A stretch of 11,251 nt of DNA from Candidatus Poseidoniaceae archaeon (lineage in GTDB: Archaea > Thermoplasmatota > Poseidoniia > Poseidoniales > Poseidoniaceae). The position numbers and the translations under genes were made by a program. The notes under the pieces are model-generated. The model worked only from the letters and a program-made list of their open reading frames with translations. It had not been told where the DNA came from and did not search any database. Position 1 is the stretch's first letter, and the number at the start of each line of letters is the position of its first letter. This document shows, piece after piece, positions 6,194 to 11,251 of this stretch. The stretch covers positions 1 to 11,251 of the forward strand of contig JAKMGM010000079.1 in NCBI GenBank assembly GCA_022424925.1, given 5' to 3'.

Positions 6194-6201
6194 GTGGACG
6201 C

Positions 6202-8562
6202 ATGGGTAAGGGCAGCAAACGCAACCGTCGCGGCTCGAAACACGACCGGAAAGGCCCACAACTCTCTGATGCTGAACGGTTGTGGAAACGACTTGCAAGC
6301 CATTTTGGTACGAACCGCGAACTGTGGGGGACGATCTGGAGCAGTGATGACATTGCTTCATTCCTCATCGAACGAGAGAAGTTGGGTCAATCGTTTGCCG
6401 GTGATACGAGACCAGAACGCGTCTTCCGTAGTTCAATTGATGAGACAATGGCACACGCTCGAGCGAAAAATGAAAACTTCGTTGTCATCGAAGACAAGCT
6501 GGTTCGAATTCGAAGTCCTGACGAGATTCAACGCATCAAAGATGCCGTACTTGACTGGCAAGCATTCTCCGATGTTCACGCCAGAAAAGGCTCGACTGGC
6601 CTGCACGGAATGCCACCTCTCAACGGACCAGAAGCGCCGGAAGATACCTCTGAACATGATGCAAAGATGTATGCGCTGCTGGAAGACGTATGGCACGCAC
6701 ATTTGAAAGGCGAAGATTATCCAGATGCTTTCTCACTTCTCTCGAACGAAACATTGCGTTCATGGGGTCGATTTGATCTGGTCAAAGAAGCCAGATTCAT
6801 TGCCAACCGGCGCTCAGGACTTCGCTTCCGAGATGCAGAACCGAGCATGGCCTTGCTGCTAATTCGCTCGGGTCGATTGAACGCTCGAACGCTTCTCGAT
6901 TTACGGCTTGAAAACAAACGCAAAGGTGGGTGGAATCCTTTTCCTCGTGAATACGACCAAGCCTTAGTCGAGTATACTGAACGGCTTCCTGAAGTCGATG
7001 GTGACGATGAAGTATCCGAGCAACGAATAGACCTTCGTCACCTACCGCTGGTAACAATTGACCCGCATGATGCCAAAGATTTCGACGATGCAGTCTGCCT
7101 CATCAACGAAAACGGTGTGCGAACACTTTGGGTCGCAATCGCTGACGTTGCCCATTATGTTGAAGTGGATACGCGCTTGGACTCTGCGGCTCGTGCTCGA
7201 GCAACTTCGGTCTACCTACCACACACGGTTCTTCCAATGCTACCGCCCCGTTTAGCCGACGACCTCTGCTCACTCCGTGCCGATGTTGACCGGCTGGCAA
7301 TGGTGGTTTCAATGCGTATTGATGATGAGAATGAAATCGTTGAATGTACGGCCTATGAAGCGGTTATACGGGTCGATGAAAACATGGCATATGAAGACGC
7401 TTTGGACAATCCCCGCTTCGCCGATATGTTTGAGTTAGCAGCCTCATGGCAGCAAAAAGAAATCCGACTCAACATCCAAAATGCGGAATTGCGCCCGAGG
7501 CTGCACGGAGAAAACACGCTTCGAGTCGAGGTGAAATGGCCAAATGCTGCCACTCGAATGATTGAATCATTTATGGTTGCCACCAACGCATCAGTTGGGC
7601 ATTTACTGGGGAAAACCGGGGCTCCGTTGCCTTGGCGGTGCCACACGCCGCCCGACAGCATCGAAGTCGAGGAACTCAATGCCAAACTCATCGCGCTTGG
7701 CGTACATATCGAACTGCCTTTACCCAGTTACCGTAAGCACGGCCAGTCTGAAGAAGGTGAACTGGCAGAACTGTTGGCTGGTTGGGCTGGTGGCGAAATC
7801 GATGTTTCAGGCATCGAAGTCGAACCCAACGATGCTGACACGCCAGCATATCTCGACAGCGTTCTTGACCCGGAAGCACGACAGGACATTCTCGATGCGC
7901 TTGACAGAGCACAACAGCAAGCATCACAACTCAAAGGTCCAGTTCGCAGGGTTGTCGACCAAGGGTTGTTTCACCTCATGCAGCGGGCGAACTACAGTGA
8001 AGAAAATCTCGGTCATTTTGGCCTTAATTTGGATGCTTACGTCCATTTCACCAGCCCAATACGCCGGTACCCAGATCTGATGACGCATCGACAGTTGAAG
8101 TCCCATTTGCGGCAAGAACGATGGGTTCACTCGCTCGAAGAAACGGCAAAAATCGCGAAGCATTGCAGCGAACAAGGCCACACAGCAAAACGAATGGAAT
8201 GGGAACTTGTGGCGAACGCCTATCACCTGCACCTTTTGCGAGGTGGCAGCATTGGTGGTGAGAGTTCGACAGACTCTACACCGCTTGAACACACGTCATG
8301 GGCAGCACGAATCACCGGCTTGAGAACACCTTGGGTGTTTCTCGATTTAGCGGACGATGGTGCGATTCATGGTCGAATGCATTTGAGTCAAATTGGAGGG
8401 AGCACGAAGATGAGTATTGATGAGCATGGACTTGCCGTCATACCTGCTGAACCTGATGTGCGGGGTGAGCAAAATCCAGTCGTCCAGCTTGGTCAAATCT
8501 TCCGTTGCAGGTTGCGTGGATTGGATGTATGGGCGGGTTCACTCGACCTTGCGCCGCAGTAG
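6202..8562 (+). CDS. RNase II/R-family 3'-5' exoribonuclease (RNB domain)
   Basis: RNB enzymes degrade RNA processively from the 3' end using Mg2+ held by four aspartates. Here the motif TIDPHDAKDFDDAV carries all four (D287, D293, D295, D296). The second family signature, FTSPIRRYPDLMTHRQL, is at 616-632, and an S1-like RNA-binding domain occupies about 700-786. The 786-residue length fits RNase R/RNase II relatives. The first 18 residues are very basic (MGKGSKRNRRGSKHDRKG), likely for RNA contact. Residues 20-275 do not show clear cold-shock domains as in bacterial RNase R, so the N-terminus is a different type. The ATG follows the DnaJ stop by 8 bases with GGTGG just ahead, so the two are probably co-transcribed. 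Exact name (rnr versus rnb) cannot be settled from sequence alone. Confidence 0.93.
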   Translation: MGKGSKRNRRGSKHDRKGPQLSDAERLWKRLASHFGTNRELWGTIWSSDDIASFLIEREKLGQSFAGDTRPERVFRSSIDETMAHARAKNENFVVIEDKLVRIRSPDEIQRIKDAVLDWQAFSDVHARKGSTGLHGMPPLNGPEAPEDTSEHDAKMYALLEDVWHAHLKGEDYPDAFSLLSNETLRSWGRFDLVKEARFIANRRSGLRFRDAEPSMALLLIRSGRLNARTLLDLRLENKRKGGWNPFPREYDQALVEYTERLPEVDGDDEVSEQRIDLRHLPLVTIDPHDAKDFDDAVCLINENGVRTLWVAIADVAHYVEVDTRLDSAARARATSVYLPHTVLPMLPPRLADDLCSLRADVDRLAMVVSMRIDDENEIVECTAYEAVIRVDENMAYEDALDNPRFADMFELAASWQQKEIRLNIQNAELRPRLHGENTLRVEVKWPNAATRMIESFMVATNASVGHLLGKTGAPLPWRCHTPPDSIEVEELNAKLIALGVHIELPLPSYRKHGQSEEGELAELLAGWAGGEIDVSGIEVEPNDADTPAYLDSVLDPEARQDILDALDRAQQQASQLKGPVRRVVDQGLFHLMQRANYSEENLGHFGLNLDAYVHFTSPIRRYPDLMTHRQLKSHLRQERWVHSLEETAKIAKHCSEQGHTAKRMEWELVANAYHLHLLRGGSIGGESSTDSTPLEHTSWAARITGLRTPWVFLDLADDGAIHGRMHLSQIGGSTKMSIDEHGLAVIPAEPDVRGEQNPVVQLGQIFRCRLRGLDVWAGSLDLAPQ

Positions 8563-8600
8563 TATTGTAGTCAATAACAAGCGTTATAGTAGTCCTGTAG
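8560..8600 (+). promoter_or_regulatory. Putative promoter with flanking direct repeats for the Cys-rich/copper ATPase unit
   Basis: TTATAG at 8584-8589 is a TATA-like element about 25 bases before the ATG at 8612, so transcription could begin at or next to the start codon. TAGTATTGTAG (8560-8570) and TAGTCCTGTAG (8590-8600) are near-identical 11-mers (9 of 11) spaced 30 bases apart that bracket the TATA element. TATTG-tagt-CAATA (8563-8576) is also an inverted repeat. These could be operator sites for a metal-responsive regulator; no regulator gene is in the window. Confidence 0.4.
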
Positions 8601-8611
8601 GTGCAAAAGCC

Positions 8612-8794
8612 ATGGCTCGCATCAAGGCAGCAATGTGCAACTGCGATTGCAAGATGAAGCGATTGTACACGCGTGCCGAAGGCGGAAAAGGCTGGGATCA
8701 AGTCGGTTGGATGTGCACATGCGGCTGTGGCTGCATCGCTATGGACGAGGGCGAATGGGCGCTCACTGGTTGCCAAGACAACTCGTGTTGCTGA
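8612..8794 (+). CDS. Small cysteine-rich protein (60 residues), probable metal-binding partner of the copper ATPase
   Basis: The predicted protein has ten cysteines in 60 residues: CNCDC at 9-13, CTCGCGC at 35-41, and C54, C59-C60 at the tail. Alternating CxCxC clusters are typical of metallothioneins and Cu(I) chelators and unlike the paired CxxC of zinc ribbons. No signal peptide or membrane helix is seen, so it is likely cytoplasmic. I chose ATG at 8612 over ATGs further up because the longer frame overlaps the RNase gene and is low quality; AGGTG lies 8-9 bases upstream. It ends 15 bases before the copper ATPase ATG, on the same strand, so the two are probably translated from one mRNA. 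A role in Cu(I) storage, buffering or delivery to the pump is an inference from composition and neighbourhood; I do not recognise a named family. Confidence 0.72.
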   Translation: MARIKAAMCNCDCKMKRLYTRAEGGKGWDQVGWMCTCGCGCIAMDEGEWALTGCQDNSCC

Positions 8795-8809
8795 ACTGGA
8801 TGTGACGAG

Positions 8810-11089
8810 ATGTCCAACGAACCGTTCACGCTGAATGTTGGTGGCATGTCGTGTGCTTCCTGCGTAGCATCGGTCGAGAAATTAGCATCCACCGTACCAG
8901 GTGTTGAACGGGTATCCGTGAATTTAGCACTGGAGCGAGCTGTGGTTGATATCGCCTCGAAAACCAACGTTGCTACAACCAAAAAGAGCGTCATTGAAGC
9001 AATCGAGCGAGGTGGTTTCAAGGCCAGTGAACGACGCTCCAAAGGTGCGAGTACCAAGGACGCAGAAGACAACGTCAAACGTCAATCCCGTAAGGTCGCA
9101 GTCGCTTTGTTGACCGCGCTTCCTACCCTATACCTGAGTATGTTTGCCGCAGATTTTGGAACGTTCTACGACATCAACAGCCGGCTGTTGTGCGCCATGC
9201 TGGCAACGATTCCGGTGTATGTTTGGGCGGGTTGGGATTTTCATGCACGCGCTTGGAAGTCAGTGGGTAGTGGAACGGCAAACATGGATGTATTGATACA
9301 TCTCGGTACAACTGTAGCCTTTGTATGGTCAAGCCTTGTGACACTGTCCCCACTTGTTTCCGCTTTACCCCCAGTGTTTTCCAACGCCACACATGTCTTT
9401 TTTGATGGTGTTGTATTCATCATCGGTTTTGTATTGCTCGGAAATTGGCTTGAAGCCAGTGCGAAACTGAAAGCAACAGACGCCGTACATGGTTTAATGG
9501 CCTTGCAACCAAAACAAGCACGCTTAGTCACCGATGAAGAAAAAGGACATACTGCAATGAGGGATGTCGATGCAGTTGCAGTGAACGCACTTGTCAAGGT
9601 CTTGCTCGGAGAAACAATACCACTGGATGGCGTGGTCCATGAAGGCAAGGTGAGCATCGATACTTCGATGATGACTGGTGAGCCGTATCCTGTTGCTAAG
9701 CGCGAAGGCGACCGAGTTTCAGCGGGAACGCTCGTTCTTGACGGCACCGTTCTTGTTCGAACCACGCACAGTGCTGAGGATACATTGCTTGCCAATATCA
9801 TTCAGTTGGTCGAAGAGGCGCAGATGGGGAAGGCTCCAATCCAAAGGCTCGTCGATCGTGTTGCGTCAATTTTTGTGCCGGTCGTGATTTGTTTGGCACT
9901 ACTCGCATCGGCGTTTTGGCTGTTCTATTCTGGCTCTTCATCCTACAACCCCATGGGTTCAAATTCCGAACTGGCGGTAATGGTCTTGGTTTCGACACTT
10001 GTGATTGCTTGCCCGTGCGCTCTGGGCTTAGCCACGCCAACAGCACTCATCGTCGGCACAGGAGTCGGTGCTCGTAACGGCCTGCTCATCAAGGGAATCG
10101 AGGCACTTGAACGAACCCCGGACATCGATACGTTGGTGGTTGACAAAACCGGAACACTCACTTCCGGAAAACCGCGTGTAAGTCACATTGAACTGTTTGA
10201 TTGCGAGGTGAAAGAAATCCTCTCAATCGCCGCTGCTCTTGAAGAGGAATCAACCCACCCGCTGGCAAAAGCCATCATCACATCGTGGTCAAACGTCACC
10301 ACGTCCCGACCTCAACTTTCCGAGATTCGAACCATGCCTGGCATGGGCATGGTCGGCGAAAAAGACGGAACGTTGGTCGCCATTGGCAACGCTGAACTGA
10401 TGGACGAGATTGGGGTAACCGTTGATGAAGAGGTTCGTGGCAACATTGCGAAGGCTGCAGCCAAAGGCGTGACCGTCGTCTTGGTGAGCCAAGGATTGAA
10501 TCTGCTTGGTTGGATTGAAGCCAAAGACCGCATTCGACAATCGACTTCAACTGCTGTGTTGCAAGCCAAGCGTGCAGGATACGATGTCATCATGCTCACT
10601 GGCGACCGGAAAGAAGCAGCGGAAGCGGTCGCCCAAGAAGTTGGCATTGAGACCGTACTTTCCGGGGTGAAACCGGATGAGAAGGCGGCGCATATTGCCG
10701 CTCTTGAGGGGGAAGGGCGGTATGTGGCGATGGTCGGTGACGGAATTAACGATGCAGCTGCGCTCTCTACGGCCACGATTGGAATTGCCATGGGAGCCGG
10801 TTCAGATATCGCACTCGACGCTGCGGATTTCGTGCTGTTGAGAAACGATTTAATCGATGCAGTGTCTTCATTGAACCTTGGAAAAAGTACCATGCGTCGT
10901 ATCCGAGGAAACCTCGGTTGGGCGTTTGTATACAACGTTGTAGGGATTCCACTCGCCATGGGTGTAACATTGCCGCTAACCGGCGTCCTTCTTCCACCAG
11001 CCTTTGCTGCCGCCGCCATGTCACTCTCGTCACTCAGCGTAGTGGTCAACTCGCTTCTGTTGCGATGGTGGAGTCCGCTTCAGGAATGA
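8810..11089 (+). CDS. copA: Cu+-exporting P1B-type ATPase (CopA family)
   Basis: This 759-residue pump uses ATP to move Cu+ out of the cytoplasm. One heavy-metal-binding domain lies at about 6-70 with GMSCASC (C15, C18). Predicted membrane helices fall at about 95-115, 124-142, 160-183, 196-214, 352-373, 387-410, 702-721 and 727-752. The metal-site motif CPC is at 401-403, the phosphorylated aspartate at D445 in DKTGTLT, the HP motif at 483-484, and GDGINDA at 643-649. The YN pair (708-709) and MSLSS (737-741) in the last two helices mark the P1B-1, Cu+-selective subgroup. TGEP (289-292) is the actuator motif. The start ATG follows GGATGTGA (8798-8805), and the Cys-rich gene ends 15 bases upstream. 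Silver may also be transported. Confidence 0.97.
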   Translation: MSNEPFTLNVGGMSCASCVASVEKLASTVPGVERVSVNLALERAVVDIASKTNVATTKKSVIEAIERGGFKASERRSKGASTKDAEDNVKRQSRKVAVALLTALPTLYLSMFAADFGTFYDINSRLLCAMLATIPVYVWAGWDFHARAWKSVGSGTANMDVLIHLGTTVAFVWSSLVTLSPLVSALPPVFSNATHVFFDGVVFIIGFVLLGNWLEASAKLKATDAVHGLMALQPKQARLVTDEEKGHTAMRDVDAVAVNALVKVLLGETIPLDGVVHEGKVSIDTSMMTGEPYPVAKREGDRVSAGTLVLDGTVLVRTTHSAEDTLLANIIQLVEEAQMGKAPIQRLVDRVASIFVPVVICLALLASAFWLFYSGSSSYNPMGSNSELAVMVLVSTLVIACPCALGLATPTALIVGTGVGARNGLLIKGIEALERTPDIDTLVVDKTGTLTSGKPRVSHIELFDCEVKEILSIAAALEEESTHPLAKAIITSWSNVTTSRPQLSEIRTMPGMGMVGEKDGTLVAIGNAELMDEIGVTVDEEVRGNIAKAAAKGVTVVLVSQGLNLLGWIEAKDRIRQSTSTAVLQAKRAGYDVIMLTGDRKEAAEAVAQEVGIETVLSGVKPDEKAAHIAALEGEGRYVAMVGDGINDAAALSTATIGIAMGAGSDIALDAADFVLLRNDLIDAVSSLNLGKSTMRRIRGNLGWAFVYNVVGIPLAMGVTLPLTGVLLPPAFAAAAMSLSSLSVVVNSLLLRWWSPLQE

Positions 11090-11166
11090 AAGCATCGCCC
11101 CGCAAAGACGAGTGCAGCCGTTCCAAGCGTTTCCTTCAAATCCAAGTGGCTACGCCATCAGTCTGC
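11090..11166 (+). other. Short intergenic region before tRNA-Leu
   Basis: Seventy-seven bases between the copper ATPase stop and the tRNA. I see no gene, no clear terminator and only a weak A/T-rich element (about 11129-11137) that might serve as the tRNA promoter. Confidence 0.3.
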
Positions 11167-11250
11167 GCGGGGGTCGCCCAGCTTGGTCAACGGCGGTGGG
11201 TTTAGGTCCCATTCCTTATCGGTTCGCAGGTTCGAATCCTGCCCCCCGCA
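11167..11250 (+). tRNA. tRNA-Leu (anticodon UAG)
   Basis: An 84-base type II tRNA folds completely. The acceptor stem is GCGGGGG/CCCCCGC (11167-11173 with 11243-11249) with discriminator A at 11250. The D stem is GCC/GGC with GGTCAAC in the loop. The anticodon stem GTGGG/CCCAT holds loop TTTAGGT, anticodon TAG. The variable arm is about 13 bases (TCCTTATCGGTTC), as expected for leucine, and the T arm is GCAGG-TTCGAAT-CCTGC. No intron is seen. The base after the discriminator is C, but whether a CCA end is encoded lies outside the window. Confidence 0.96.
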
Positions 11251-11251
11251 C

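Noticed and set aside
8417..8611. Longer start for the Cys-rich protein overlapping the RNase gene
   Set aside because: The added N-terminus lies out of frame within the exonuclease coding region and looks random; the short form has a promoter-like element and a ribosome site.
8810..11089. Mobile element, CRISPR array or attachment site near the tRNA
   Set aside because: I saw no integrase, transposase, regularly spaced repeats or duplicated tRNA end in the window; the tRNA is at the right edge, so events beyond it cannot be judged.

Overview
The window looks like a chromosomal segment of a euryarchaeon, most plausibly a marine Poseidoniales (Marine Group II) or close relative. The evidence is an archaeal secE-spt5-L11-L1-L10(P0)-L12(P1) cluster, archaeal-type P0/P1 stalk proteins with acidic tails, GAGGTGAT Shine-Dalgarno sites matching the archaeal anti-SD, TATA boxes upstream of unit starts, and a type II tRNA-Leu. 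The lineage is inferred from protein style and gene order; no rRNA is present to confirm it.

Layout. Positions 1-5161 are read on the minus strand. From the divergent centre leftwards come secE, an spt5 gene carrying an extra N-terminal Nudix-like domain, an L11 gene that encodes only the C-terminal RNA-binding domain, then rpl1, rpl10 (TTG start overlapping the rpl1 stop) and rpl12/P1. TATA boxes lie before secE and before L11, so there are probably two transcription units: protein export/elongation, and ribosomal L1 arm plus stalk. A 243-base gap after P1 holds two strong stem-loops and a perfect AT-rich inverted repeat. Beyond it are an unknown 168-residue protein and a truncated, membrane-anchored, acidic exported protein that runs off the left edge.

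Positions 5300-11089 are read on the plus strand: a zinc-finger-less DnaJ-type co-chaperone, an RNase II/R-family exoribonuclease 8 bases downstream, a 60-residue protein with ten cysteines, and a Cu+-exporting P1B-type ATPase 15 bases after it. The last two look like a small copper-handling unit with its own TATA-like element. A tRNA-Leu (anticodon UAG) ends the window.

The points most worth checking are the degenerate Nudix-Spt5 fusion, the L11 lacking its N-terminal domain beside the stalk genes it normally works with, the Cys-rich miniprotein paired with the copper pump, and the unexplained structured RNA downstream of P1.
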